Source of the DNA: Geobacter sp. UBA1603
GTDB taxonomy: Bacteria > Desulfobacterota > Desulfuromonadia > Geobacterales > Pseudopelobacteraceae
Direction of reading: 5' to 3'
Length of the DNA: 7,821 bases
NCBI GenBank assembly: GCA_002322035.1
Contig: DCNF01000041.1
Coordinates: 23,785-31,605 of the forward strand
Shown here one piece after another: positions 1 through 6,018 of the stretch (position 1 is its first letter; every line of letters starts with the position of its first letter). Position numbers and translations under genes: made by a program. The notes under the pieces were generated by a model that was given only the letters and a program-made list of their open reading frames with translations, made no database searches and was not told where the DNA came from.

Positions 1-1
1 C

Positions 2-229
2 CTGCGGGTCTGCGGGCTCATGACCATGCCGCCGTTTTTCGATGATCCCGAAGCGGCACGCCCGTTCTTTGCCGGGCTGAAGGCCCTTGCAGCGAGGATT
101 GATGCCGAAAGGATCGCCGGGGTTGCGATGGAAGAGCTGTCAATGGGTATGTCAGGGGATTTCGAGGCGGCTATCCAGGAGGGGGCAACCCTGGTGAGGG
201 TGGGAACGGCGATTTTCGGGGAACGTTAA
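2..229 (+). CDS. YggS/PLPBP-family PLP-binding protein, C-terminal part (5' truncated)
   Basis: This is the last 75 codons of a gene that enters from the left edge in frame 2 and ends with TAA. The reading continues upstream of the internal ATG at position 20, so that ATG is not the real start. The translation carries the C-terminal signature of the YggS/PROSC (PLPBP) family: GLMTMPP near the beginning, then [18 protein letters not shown] and [11 protein letters not shown] at the very end. In this family the Ser/Gly-rich LSMGMSxD segment and the arginine of VRVG help hold the phosphate of pyridoxal 5'-phosphate. The proteins are cytoplasmic single-domain TIM barrels of about 230 residues that act in PLP homeostasis without a known catalytic reaction. 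About two thirds of the protein lies outside the window. It converges with mqnB, with only 16 nt between the two stop codons. Confidence 0.93.
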   Translation: MRVCGLMTMPPFFDDPEAARPFFAGLKALAARIDAERIAGVAMEELSMGMSGDFEAAIQEGATLVRVGTAIFGER

Positions 230-245
230 GGTGCGGAACCGGCCG

Positions 246-1010
246 CTACAGTTCAGGGGTGGCCCGCGGGAATGATGAATCTTCGGGACGGTCCATCTCT
301 TCGACATACTTCAGCACAAACCGCTGGGCCGCCTCGACCGCCCGCGGGATATCCCAGGTTTTCAGATCGCGGTCCTCAACCATATTGCTGATCCCCCGGA
401 TTTCCAGGCAGTCGACACCATAACGCAGGCAGACCTGGGCAACGGCTGCACCCTCCATACTCTCGGCAATTCCACCAAGCCGGCTGGCCAGCTCCTCGCC
501 ACGCTGACGTGTGCCGCTGCAGGTCGACACGGTTACAAATGACCCGCGCATGAGTACCACTCCGAAGTATTCAGCCAGTTGCATGGCTTTTTCCGCAGCG
601 TGCCGCGAAAGTGGGAACCGGTTGAAATAGTGCCGGCTGCCTCGCGCCACCGCCGCCAACCCCATCTCCTGAAAGTCATGCCAGCCATCGCGCGCAAGCA
701 CCCCCTCATCTCCCATCGTCTCATCGCTGGCAACGGCCAGGCCGCCGATCGTCAGCCCACTGCCCGGATAGGCTCCTGCGCATCCGGTGTTGATAACCAG
801 TCCGGGTCGGACCCTCTCGATCAGAGAGGCCGCGGCCATGGCTGCATTTACCTTACCGACACCTCCGGAGCAGACCGTAACAGGCAGGCGCCCCAGATGC
901 CCCTCCCGGTAATCCAGAGCGGCGGTTTTGCAGCGGGCCGGTTTTTCAAGGGCGCCTTCCAGCAAGGCAGTTTCGAGCGGCACGGCGGCAAGGATCAGGA
1001 TCGGTTTCAT
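246..1010 (-). CDS. mqnB: Futalosine hydrolase MqnB (menaquinone biosynthesis)
   Basis: The 254-residue protein belongs to the nucleoside phosphorylase/MTA-SAH nucleosidase superfamily and matches the futalosine hydrolase branch. The enzyme cleaves futalosine to dehypoxanthine futalosine plus hypoxanthine in the futalosine route to menaquinone. Visible motifs: GGVGKVNAA at residues 49-57, NTGCAGAYPGSGL at 74-86, SDETMGDEGV at 95-104, and the purine/ribose-binding ESMEGAA at 183-189, whose glutamates are typical of the family. RGISNMVEDRD at 205-215 is the conserved C-terminal loop carrying the likely catalytic Asp. There is no signal peptide, so it is cytoplasmic. The ATG overlaps the stop of the upstream glycosyltransferase gene (ATGA), with AGGA about 10 nt upstream. 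It is the last gene of the engB operon. An MTA/SAH nucleosidase is the main alternative, but the GCAGAYPGSGL and GDEGV pattern favours MqnB. Confidence 0.9.
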   Translation of the reverse strand: MKPILILAAVPLETALLEGALEKPARCKTAALDYREGHLGRLPVTVCSGGVGKVNAAMAAASLIERVRPGLVINTGCAGAYPGSGLTIGGLAVASDETMGDEGVLARDGWHDFQEMGLAAVARGSRHYFNRFPLSRHAAEKAMQLAEYFGVVLMRGSFVTVSTCSGTRQRGEELASRLGGIAESMEGAAVAQVCLRYGVDCLEIRGISNMVEDRDLKTWDIPRAVEAAQRFVLKYVEEMDRPEDSSFPRATPEL

Positions 1011-1669
1011 GGCAGAGCTTTCCTGGCTATCAATCGGGCGGCATTTCTGGTGTGCGGTGCCGCCGGTGAGCCTGACATGAGCAGGCGGTTGAGATCGTCG
1101 AGTGTGTCAATATCATACCACCCCGTCAGCTTCGCGGCTCGCAGACCGAGCAGGCCGGCCCGCCTTAAGCTTTGCTGCAGTACCTCTGCCGTTCCCCAGG
1201 CGATACCCTTAAACAGCTCCGGGTGCAGCCGTGACATTCCGACCAGGTAGTAGCCCCCGTCATCGGACGGGCCGAACACCGCATCCGCACCGCTTTCCAG
1301 AAGCGCAAACGCCTGTGTGACATGGCTGTGCGGAAGGTCGGGCGAATCGCTGCCGATCAGACAACATGGTGACAAACCTTCGGCAAAGACCGTCGAAAAA
1401 CCGTGCGCCATCCTCTCGCCCAGATCTTGCCCCTCCTGCAGCCGGTGTTCAAAGGGATATTCACCGTACGCAGCGGGTATGGCACCGTACGCAGCCCAGC
1501 AGATAACCTTCCGGCATCCTTCGATACCGGCCGCGAGCTCGAATACATCGCGGAGCATGGCAGCATACAGCTCCGCAGCGGCATCATCACCGATATCCCG
1601 GGCCAGCCGGGTCTTAACCAGGCCCGGCTTCGGTTCGCGAGCGAAAACGACCAGAGTCCTGCCGCTCAC
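1007..1669 (-). CDS. TIGR04282/DUF2064-type glycosyltransferase (GT-A fold, arsenosugar-associated family)
   Basis: The 220-residue cytoplasmic protein has the nucleotidyl/glycosyltransferase-A layout of the DUF2064 (TIGR04282) family. Near the N-terminus is the nucleotide-binding motif REPKPGLVKTRLA (residues 11-23), followed by GSDSPDLP (106-113) with the acidic metal-binding pair, GPSDDGGYYLVG (133-144), and WYDIDTLDDL (184-193). Members are often annotated as arsenosugar biosynthesis or radical-SAM-associated glycosyltransferases; the substrate here cannot be read from the sequence, and no radical SAM partner lies in the window. The start is a GTG whose last bases overlap the folE2 stop (GTGA), with GGAG about 11 nt upstream. 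It also overlaps mqnB by 4 bp. Translational coupling is therefore likely on both sides. Family assignment is firm; biological role is open. Confidence 0.85.
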   Translation of the reverse strand: MSGRTLVVFAREPKPGLVKTRLARDIGDDAAAELYAAMLRDVFELAAGIEGCRKVICWAAYGAIPAAYGEYPFEHRLQEGQDLGERMAHGFSTVFAEGLSPCCLIGSDSPDLPHSHVTQAFALLESGADAVFGPSDDGGYYLVGMSRLHPELFKGIAWGTAEVLQQSLRRAGLLGLRAAKLTGWYDIDTLDDLNRLLMSGSPAAPHTRNAARLIARKALP

Positions 1670-2466
1670 CGGCGATCCAGCTCCACGGCGGCATAGGCCG
1701 AATGGTTATGGATCGATTCGAAATTCTCTGCCTCAACTGAAAACCAGGTGACAGTATCCAGCGCTGCCAGGCGGGTATATGCCTCGCGGACCATGTCCTC
1801 CACGAAGCGCGGATTCTCGTAGGCCTGCTCGGTGACATGCTTCTCGTCCTCTCGTTTCAAAAGCGAATAGAGCGGACTGCTGCCGCACTGTTCGATCAGT
1901 TCGACGAGATCCTCGATCCAGATGAAATCGCGGTAGCGCAGCCGGACCGTCATGATGCTGCGCTGGTTGTGGGCGCCGTAGCGCGACAATTCCCGGCTGC
2001 AGGGACAGAGCGAAGTCAGCGGCACTTTGATCCCGAGCACGAAATCAAGCGTATCCGTCATGGATGCGCTGAACTCGCAGCGGTACTCCATCAGGCTCCT
2101 GGCGCCGGAGACCGGGGCCTTCTTATCGATGAAGTAGGGGAACTGAATCTCAAGGTGGGCGCTGTCGGAGCCGAGTTTCGCCTTCATCTCCTCCAGGATC
2201 GTCTCCAGCTTGTCGAGGGCGATCTGCTCACGGTACTTGTTGAGGATTTCGACGAAGCGGCTCATGTGGGTACCCTTGAAGTGATGGGGCAGGTCCACAT
2301 ACATATTTACCGTGGCGATGGTGTGCTGCAGCGAGCGGTTCTTGTCCATGACCACGATCGGGTAGGTGATCTCCTTGACACCGACCTTGGCAATCGGGAT
2401 CCGGCGCGTATCGGTTCGCTTCTGCATATCCGGCATGGCCGCGCCCGGCAGATTTTTCTTCTTCAT
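1666..2466 (-). CDS. folE2: GTP cyclohydrolase FolE2 (type IB)
   Basis: The 266-residue protein is a full-length FolE2 (COG1469), the metal-flexible enzyme that replaces FolE and converts GTP to 7,8-dihydroneopterin triphosphate for folate (and, in many bacteria, queuosine-type) synthesis. Diagnostic stretches are [16 protein letters not shown] (residues 61-76), [21 protein letters not shown] (150-170) and the C-terminal [13 protein letters not shown]. Cys154 of the LCPC motif and His166 of GAHNQ correspond, by spacing, to the metal ligands known in the family. It lacks membrane segments. The chosen ATG overlaps the engB stop (ATGA) and has GGAG 8 nt upstream; an internal Met at residue 11 (MPDMQKR) is an alternative start just before the conserved region. 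It lies second in the engB operon and overlaps the downstream GTG start by 4 bp. Confidence 0.95.
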   Translation of the reverse strand: MKKKNLPGAAMPDMQKRTDTRRIPIAKVGVKEITYPIVVMDKNRSLQHTIATVNMYVDLPHHFKGTHMSRFVEILNKYREQIALDKLETILEEMKAKLGSDSAHLEIQFPYFIDKKAPVSGARSLMEYRCEFSASMTDTLDFVLGIKVPLTSLCPCSRELSRYGAHNQRSIMTVRLRYRDFIWIEDLVELIEQCGSSPLYSLLKREDEKHVTEQAYENPRFVEDMVREAYTRLAALDTVTWFSVEAENFESIHNHSAYAAVELDRR

Positions 2467-3053
2467 GGCTCAATCTCCAGGTGGCTGAGAATCTCCTGCC
2501 AGATGCCGTCGCGACCCTCCCGCGAAAGTGCGGAGAAAGGGAACAGCGCTTTGGGGTCGCGGTTGACTGCCTTGGCGATAAGTGCCGTCTGCCGCGCCCG
2601 TTCGTTCTTCGAGAGCTTGTCGCACTTGGTGATCACAAAGAGCGGCGGGACTTGAAAGGCCTCCAGCCACTTCAGCATCTGCAGGTCGCCGTCTGAGGGG
2701 ATGCGACGAATATCGAGGATCAGCACCACCGCCTTCAGGCTTTCCCGGCCCGACAGGTAGGCCTCCATCATCGGGCCCCACTGACGGCGCAGCTCGGGCG
2801 GCGCTTTGGCGTAACCGTAGCCGGGAAGATCGACCAGGGTCAGGATGCCGTTAATGTCAAAAAAGTTGATCAGCTGTGTCCGGCCGGGAGTCGAACTGGT
2901 GCGAACCAATCCCTTGCGGCCGGCCAGCACGTTAATCAGCGAAGATTTCCCCACATTTGAGCGGCCGACAAACGCAATCTCCGGCAAGCCGGGAAACGGG
3001 TAATCCTTCGGTTTTGCGGCACTCTTGATAAAAACAGCCTGGTGAACATCCAT
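2463..3053 (-). CDS. engB: Ribosome biogenesis GTPase EngB (YihA/YsxC)
   Basis: The 196-residue protein is a circularly ordinary TRAFAC-class GTPase of the YihA/YsxC/EngB family, needed for large ribosomal subunit assembly in model bacteria. All G motifs are visible: G1 GRSNVGKS (residues 30-37), the G2 region [11 protein letters not shown] (55-65), G3 DLPGYGYAK (75-83), G4 TKCDK (142-146) and a G5-like FSA (173-175). The open frame extends to an upstream ATG at 3116, but the start at 3053 is preferred: AAGGAGA lies 10 nt upstream, a TATAAT box lies between the two candidate starts so the longer form would start upstream of the promoter, and 196 residues is the usual family length. It is the first gene of the minus-strand operon and overlaps folE2 by 4 bp. 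Confidence 0.95.
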   Translation of the reverse strand: MDVHQAVFIKSAAKPKDYPFPGLPEIAFVGRSNVGKSSLINVLAGRKGLVRTSSTPGRTQLINFFDINGILTLVDLPGYGYAKAPPELRRQWGPMMEAYLSGRESLKAVVLILDIRRIPSDGDLQMLKWLEAFQVPPLFVITKCDKLSKNERARQTALIAKAVNRDPKALFPFSALSREGRDGIWQEILSHLEIEP

Positions 3054-3063
3054 CGATTGCTGA

Positions 3064-3070
3064 TCTCCTT
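3064..3070 (-). promoter_or_regulatory. Ribosome binding site of engB (decides the start)
   Basis: On the minus strand AAGGAGA stands 10 nt before the ATG at 3053. No comparable site precedes the longer in-frame start at 3116, so this site fixes the engB start. Confidence 0.8.
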
Positions 3071-3081
3071 TGTGACCTTTT

Positions 3082-3111
3082 ATTATAATGTGCAGCACTC
3101 TGCTGATACAA
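3082..3111 (-). promoter_or_regulatory. Sigma-70-type promoter of the engB-folE2-GT-mqnB operon
   Basis: Read on the minus strand there is a perfect TATAAT -10 box (3082-3087) and, 18 nt upstream, TTGTAT (3106-3111), a three-of-six match to TTGACA. Transcription would begin near 3075, giving a leader of only about 22 nt that contains the engB Shine-Dalgarno sequence. The 18-nt spacer contains a small perfect dyad (CAGCA-CTC-TGCTG on the plus strand). The -10 box is convincing; the -35 box is weak. Confidence 0.6.
3093..3105. repeat. Small inverted repeat in the engB promoter spacer
   Basis: CAGCA (3093-3097), CTC, TGCTG (3101-3105) form a perfect 5-bp dyad between the -35 and -10 boxes of the engB promoter. 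The position would suit a repressor operator, but arms this short occur by chance. Confidence 0.3.
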
Positions 3112-3149
3112 GGCAATATTTACACTCTTGTCGCTTTCAATTTTGCTGG

Positions 3150-3162
3150 ATTGTGGCACAAT
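3150..3162. promoter_or_regulatory. 13-bp perfect dyad, possible operator in the divergent region
   Basis: ATTGTG-G-CACAAT has two perfect 6-bp arms around one central base. It lies between the outward-facing promoters, ending 6 nt before the candidate -35 box of the nuoH promoter and about 40 nt upstream of the engB -35 box. That is a usual place for a transcription factor site acting on either side. No specific regulator can be named from a single copy. Confidence 0.35.
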
Positions 3163-3168
3163 TAGAAC

Positions 3169-3197
3169 ATGGCATTCGACTGAAAATATGGTATAGA
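3169..3197 (+). promoter_or_regulatory. Candidate promoter of the nuoH-ank-nuoIJKL cluster
   Basis: ATGGCA (3169-3174, four of six matches to TTGACA) and TATAGA (3192-3197, four of six to TATAAT) are separated by the optimal 17 nt. Transcription would begin near 3204, leaving a leader of about 37-43 nt before nuoH. It is the best plus-strand sigma-70-like match that I see in the intergenic region, but both boxes are imperfect. Confidence 0.35.
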
Positions 3198-3240
3198 AGA
3201 AAGCCTGTGTGCGTATGCCCACTCTGCCGATTTTCTGCAG

Positions 3241-4239
3241 GTGACAATGACTGCATCATCAGTGGACATAGCGCTGTTTGCCGCCAAGCTGGGGATTGTT
3301 TTTTTCACCATCCTTACGGCGGCAGCCTACCTCGTGTTTGCCGAGCGGAAGATCCTGGCCTGGATCCAGGACCGCAAGGGACCGAACCGGGTCGGACCGC
3401 TCGGCCTTTTACAGCCGCTGGCCGATCTGATCAAGCTGCTCACCAAGGAAGATTTCATCCCCGCATCTGCCGACAGGTGGCTGTTTTATCTGGCACCTGC
3501 CATGGCGGCCATTCCGGCCATAATGATTTTTGCCGTGGTCCCTTTCGGCGCCCCGCTTCAGATTGCCGGCCGCCAGGTGCCGCTGGTGATCGCCGACCTG
3601 AACGTGGGGCTGCTCTTTTTCCTGGCGCTCTCTTCGGTCGCCGTTTATGGCGTTGCAATCGGCGGCTGGGCCTCCAACTCGAAATATCCGCTCCTGGGAA
3701 GCATTCGCGGGCTGGCCCAGTTGATCTCCTACGAACTCTCCATGGGGCTGGCTCTGGTTCCAATAGTAATGCTGGCCGGTTCCTTTAACCTGTCTGAAAT
3801 CGTCGCCGCCCAGCAGGGATGCTGGTTTATATTCTGCCAACCATTGGCCTGCACGATTTTCCTCATCAGCATCCTTGCCGAGTGTAAACGAATCCCCTTC
3901 GATACCCCAGAGGCAGAAGGGGAACTGGTGGCCGGCTTCCATAGCGAGTATTCGGGAATGCGCTTCGGCCTGTTCTTCGTTGGAGAGTACATCAATATCA
4001 TCGTCCTGGGAGCCCTGGTAACGACCCTGTTTCTGGGGGGATGGAATGGCCCGTTTCTGCCGCCGATCGCCTGGTTTGCCCTCAAAACCCTGTCCGTAGC
4101 TTTTTTCTTCATCTGGGTGCGGGGAACTCTGCCGCGTCTGCGCTACGATCAGCTGATGCACCTGGGATGGAAGGTGCTGATGCCGCTGGCGCTTCTTAAC
4201 ATCATCATTACCGCCTGGTTTCTGCACGCAAGCGTTTGA
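3241..4239 (+). CDS. nuoH: NADH-quinone oxidoreductase subunit H (complex I, NuoH/ND1)
   Basis: The protein of 330-332 residues is the full-length ND1 homologue, the membrane subunit that joins the peripheral arm to the proton-pumping arm and forms part of the quinone channel. About eight hydrophobic segments are visible (roughly residues 13-33, 81-101, 118-140, 160-183, 200-214, 240-265, 278-294 and 308-328). Conserved blocks are [19 protein letters not shown] (35-53), the acidic quinone-funnel loop [20 protein letters not shown] (217-236), [15 protein letters not shown] (236-250) and [18 protein letters not shown] (294-311). GTG at 3241 and ATG at 3247 are both possible starts; neither has a good ribosome site (AGGTGA lies only 2 nt before the ATG). 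It is the first gene of the plus-strand cluster. The wording of the later blocks is closer to E. coli NuoH than expected for a distant homologue. Confidence 0.96.
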   Translation: MTMTASSVDIALFAAKLGIVFFTILTAAAYLVFAERKILAWIQDRKGPNRVGPLGLLQPLADLIKLLTKEDFIPASADRWLFYLAPAMAAIPAIMIFAVVPFGAPLQIAGRQVPLVIADLNVGLLFFLALSSVAVYGVAIGGWASNSKYPLLGSIRGLAQLISYELSMGLALVPIVMLAGSFNLSEIVAAQQGCWFIFCQPLACTIFLISILAECKRIPFDTPEAEGELVAGFHSEYSGMRFGLFFVGEYINIIVLGALVTTLFLGGWNGPFLPPIAWFALKTLSVAFFFIWVRGTLPRLRYDQLMHLGWKVLMPLALLNIIITAWFLHASV

Positions 4240-4269
4240 ACTGGTACTGCGTCGTCAACTCACAACCTG

Positions 4270-4278
4270 AAGGAGGAG
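4270..4278 (+). promoter_or_regulatory. Strong ribosome binding site of the ankyrin gene
   Basis: AAGGAGGAG lies 6 nt before the ATG at 4285. It is the best Shine-Dalgarno match in the plus-strand cluster and better than those of the nuo genes beside it, which suggests that the ankyrin protein is made efficiently. Confidence 0.8.
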
Positions 4279-4284
4279 TCACAC

Positions 4285-4707
4285 ATGGAAAGCGTGAATA
4301 CCAAGGATCGCAACGGCCACACCCCTCTGATCAAGGCATCCAAGGAAGGGTGCAAGGACTCGGTTCAGACCCTTTTGCACCGTGGGGCTGATATCACCGC
4401 CAGCAGTGACAAGGGGAAGACCGCCCTGCATTACGCTGCGGCCAACGGACATACCGAAATTGCCAGGATGCTGATTGACAAGGGGGCCGATCTGGATGCC
4501 CGCGACCGGGAAGGACATACCCCGTTGATGCTGGCCGCCATTTACGGATGCAATCAGACGGTACAGGCACTCCTTGAGGGGGGGGCCAACCCGTCGATTA
4601 AGACGCCGACCGGCAACACTGCCAGCCTCTACGCCGAGAACAACGATCACCCGCTGGCTTCGGCACTGTTGAAGAAAGCGGAACGGGCCAAGCACGGCAA
4701 CGCGTAA
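4285..4707 (+). CDS. Small cytoplasmic ankyrin-repeat protein within the nuo cluster
   Basis: The 140-residue protein consists almost entirely of ankyrin repeats with an exact 33-residue period: residues 10-42 (GHTPLIKASKEG, LLHRGADI), 43-75 (GKTALHYAAANGHTEIARMLIDKGADLDARD), 76-108 (GHTPLMLAAIYG, ALLEGGANPSIK) and a degenerate capping repeat at 109-137 (GNTASLYAENNDHP, ALLKKA). The first nine residues and the basic end (KKAERAKHGNA) flank them. No signal peptide or membrane segment is visible, so it should be a soluble protein-binding module. It lies 45 nt after nuoH and 174 nt before nuoI, on the same strand. It is not a complex I subunit. A role in assembly, stability or regulation of this complex is inferred only from position; an unrelated gene inserted here is the alternative. 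Confidence 0.93.
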   Translation: MESVNTKDRNGHTPLIKASKEGCKDSVQTLLHRGADITASSDKGKTALHYAAANGHTEIARMLIDKGADLDARDREGHTPLMLAAIYGCNQTVQALLEGGANPSIKTPTGNTASLYAENNDHPLASALLKKAERAKHGNA

Positions 4708-4881
4708 CAACGGTCAGAGTCGACGCCTGCTTCACTGGCAGCGGCGCCGACGGCTCGACGTGCTCTGCAGCACACATCCCTGACCGGCCGCCTGTCAGGC
4801 ATTCGGCTCTGGCCACTCTGTACCACAGAAAGAACCACCATCGAGGCGTCCCCCGGGACGCCTCGTGTGTAATGGGGCGCT
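4708..4881 (+). other. 174-bp non-coding gap between the ankyrin gene and nuoI, with three inverted repeats
   Basis: No credible coding frame or RNA gene is visible here. It holds three hairpin-capable sequences: GTGCT-CTGC-AGCAC (4760-4773), CCTGAC-9 nt-GTCAGG (4779-4799) and the much stronger hairpin at 4842-4865 listed separately. The other junctions inside the cluster are much tighter, apart from the 45-51-nt gaps before the ankyrin gene and nuoJ, so this gap stands out. Confidence 0.55.
4842..4865 (+). promoter_or_regulatory. Perfect GC-rich hairpin just upstream of nuoI
   Basis: CGAGGCGTCCC (4842-4852) and GGGACGCCTCG (4855-4865) are perfect 11-nt complements separated by CC; in RNA the practical loop would be about 4 nt. 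It ends 16 nt before the nuoI ATG, close to the weak GGGG ribosome-site candidate at 4874-4877. There is no T-run after it on either strand, so it does not look like a standard intrinsic terminator. It may act as an RNA stability/processing element, an attenuator-like structure or a translation control element. Confidence 0.6.
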
Positions 4882-5412
4882 ATGCCAATAGCAGCGGATA
4901 TACGGTCGATCCTGGGGGGGCTCCGCATCACCCTGTCGCACATGCTGCGACGGCCGGTGACAGTTCAGTATCCGGAAGAGAGGCGTGCGACGCATCCCCG
5001 CTTCCGGGCCCGGATTGTCCTGACCCGCGACCCGGACGGTGCCGAACGGTGCGTGGCCTGCTACCTCTGCTCGGCGGCCTGTCCGGTTGACTGCATATCG
5101 ATGCAGGCGGGTGAAGGGGAAAACGGCCGACGGTATGCCGAATGGTTCCGGATCAATTTTTCCCGCTGCATCTTCTGCGGACTCTGTGCAGAGGCCTGTC
5201 CGACCCTGGCGATCCAGATGACCCCCGATTTCGAGATCTGCACACGCGACGTCATGGGCCTGATCTACGAAAAGGTAGATCTGCTGATCGACGGCTGCGG
5301 CAAGGACAGCAGCTACAACTTCTATCGTCAGAGCGGCGTCGGTGTGACCCAGCCGCGAGGGGAAGGAGCTGAAGAATCAAAACCGGTTGATGTTCGGTCG
5401 TTGATGCCATAA
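4882..5412 (+). CDS. nuoI: NADH-quinone oxidoreductase subunit I (two [4Fe-4S] clusters, NuoI)
   Basis: The 176-residue protein is the complex I subunit that carries clusters N6a and N6b and relays electrons toward the quinone site. Both four-cysteine motifs are intact: C57-x2-C60-x2-C63-x3-C67-P and C96-x2-C99-x2-C102-x3-C106-P. An amphipathic N-terminal stretch (about residues 1-30) precedes [18 protein letters not shown]. Sequence around the clusters ([24 protein letters not shown]) and the end [10 protein letters not shown] is strikingly like the E. coli protein as I recall it, and the length is about the same (E. coli 180). Cys120 and Cys139 are extra compared with that recollection. The ATG at 4882 fits the family N-terminus; the ribosome site is weak. 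A 51-nt gap leads to nuoJ. Confidence 0.96.
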   Translation: MPIAADIRSILGGLRITLSHMLRRPVTVQYPEERRATHPRFRARIVLTRDPDGAERCVACYLCSAACPVDCISMQAGEGENGRRYAEWFRINFSRCIFCGLCAEACPTLAIQMTPDFEICTRDVMGLIYEKVDLLIDGCGKDSSYNFYRQSGVGVTQPRGEGAEESKPVDVRSLMP

Positions 5413-5463
5413 AAACACGCTTTTTCAGGCATCACGGCCCGGCACGACAATCACCAGACAATT

Positions 5464-6018
5464 ATGGAACAGATCATCTTTTACATACTGGCTGCCGTGA
5501 CGGTCATCGGCACGATCCTGGCCATCACTGAAAAGCACCCGGTACACGCCATTCTCTTTCTGGTAACATCACTTTTCTCCATGGCCGTCATCTTCTACCT
5601 GCTGATGGCGCCGCTGGTGGCGGTTTTTGAGGTGATTCTCTACGCTGGCGCCATCATGGTGCTGTTTCTCTTCGTGATCATGATGCTTGACCTGGGGCAT
5701 CCGGAGCAGGGGGTCTTTCCCCAGTGGCGGGAATGGCTGCCGGCCCTTGTGTTGTCCGGCATAAGCATCATCTCACTGGCCGTCGTGATTGCCCAGCGCC
5801 ATGGGGCACCGGTTATGAATCAGCAGCCGGTAACGATCCGTCAGGTGGCCATCCGGCTGTTCCAGGAGCATGGTCTGGCAGTTGAGCTTATCTCGCTGCA
5901 ACTTCTTTTTGCGCTGGTTGGGGCGTGGTATCTGGGCCGGCAACGCCCCCCATCACCCGCCCTTCAGCCATCTGTCCCCTCGGGTAAAACGTCTGGGGAT
6001 GAGGGATATTCTCCATGA
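5464..6018 (+). CDS. nuoJ: NADH-quinone oxidoreductase subunit J (NuoJ/ND6)
   Basis: The 184-residue integral membrane protein matches NuoJ in length and pattern. Five hydrophobic segments are seen at about residues 3-21, 28-48, 53-77, 91-110 and 137-157. The family hallmark is EVILYAGAIMVLFLFVIMML (56-75), the helix with the pi-bulge and a conserved tyrosine (Tyr60) that links the quinone cavity to the proton channels. TEKHPVHAILFL (22-33) is the typical loop after the first helix. The hydrophilic tail after residue 158 is Pro/Ser-rich and poorly conserved. No Shine-Dalgarno sequence is visible before the ATG. The stop overlaps the nuoK start by 4 bp (ATGA), so nuoK translation is probably coupled to it. 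Confidence 0.95.
   Translation: MEQIIFYILAAVTVIGTILAITEKHPVHAILFLVTSLFSMAVIFYLLMAPLVAVFEVILYAGAIMVLFLFVIMMLDLGHPEQGVFPQWREWLPALVLSGISIISLAVVIAQRHGAPVMNQQPVTIRQVAIRLFQEHGLAVELISLQLLFALVGAWYLGRQRPPSPALQPSVPSGKTSGDEGYSP

Noticed and set aside
233..246. GCGG-AACCGG-CCGC hairpin between the convergent yggS-like gene and mqnB as a terminator
   Set aside because: The stem is only 4 bp and no T-run follows on either strand.
1837..2655. 272-codon plus-strand open frame opposite folE2 and engB
   Set aside because: It lies fully antisense to two clearly conserved genes, shows no recognisable domain, and is typical of a GC-rich shadow frame.
3054..3116. N-terminal extension of EngB to an ATG at 3116
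   Set aside because: The extension would start upstream of the TATAAT box, has no ribosome site, and would exceed the usual family length.
3154..3169. Possible sigma-54 promoter (TGGCAC) before nuoH
   Set aside because: The -24 element matches but the -12 position reads GAACA rather than TTGCA, lacking the essential GC.
3409..4227. 272-codon minus-strand open frame opposite nuoH
   Set aside because: It is antisense to a firm NuoH gene, and its composition (Gln/Gly/Arg/His-rich) is that of a reverse complement of membrane-protein codons.
4279..4710. 143-codon minus-strand open frame exactly covering the ankyrin gene
   Set aside because: The plus frame has perfect ankyrin periodicity and a strong ribosome site; the minus frame has neither.
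5411..5425. AAAAA-CACGC-TTTTT after nuoI as a terminator
   Set aside because: An A-T-only 5-bp stem is too weak, and nuoJ follows at once on the same strand.
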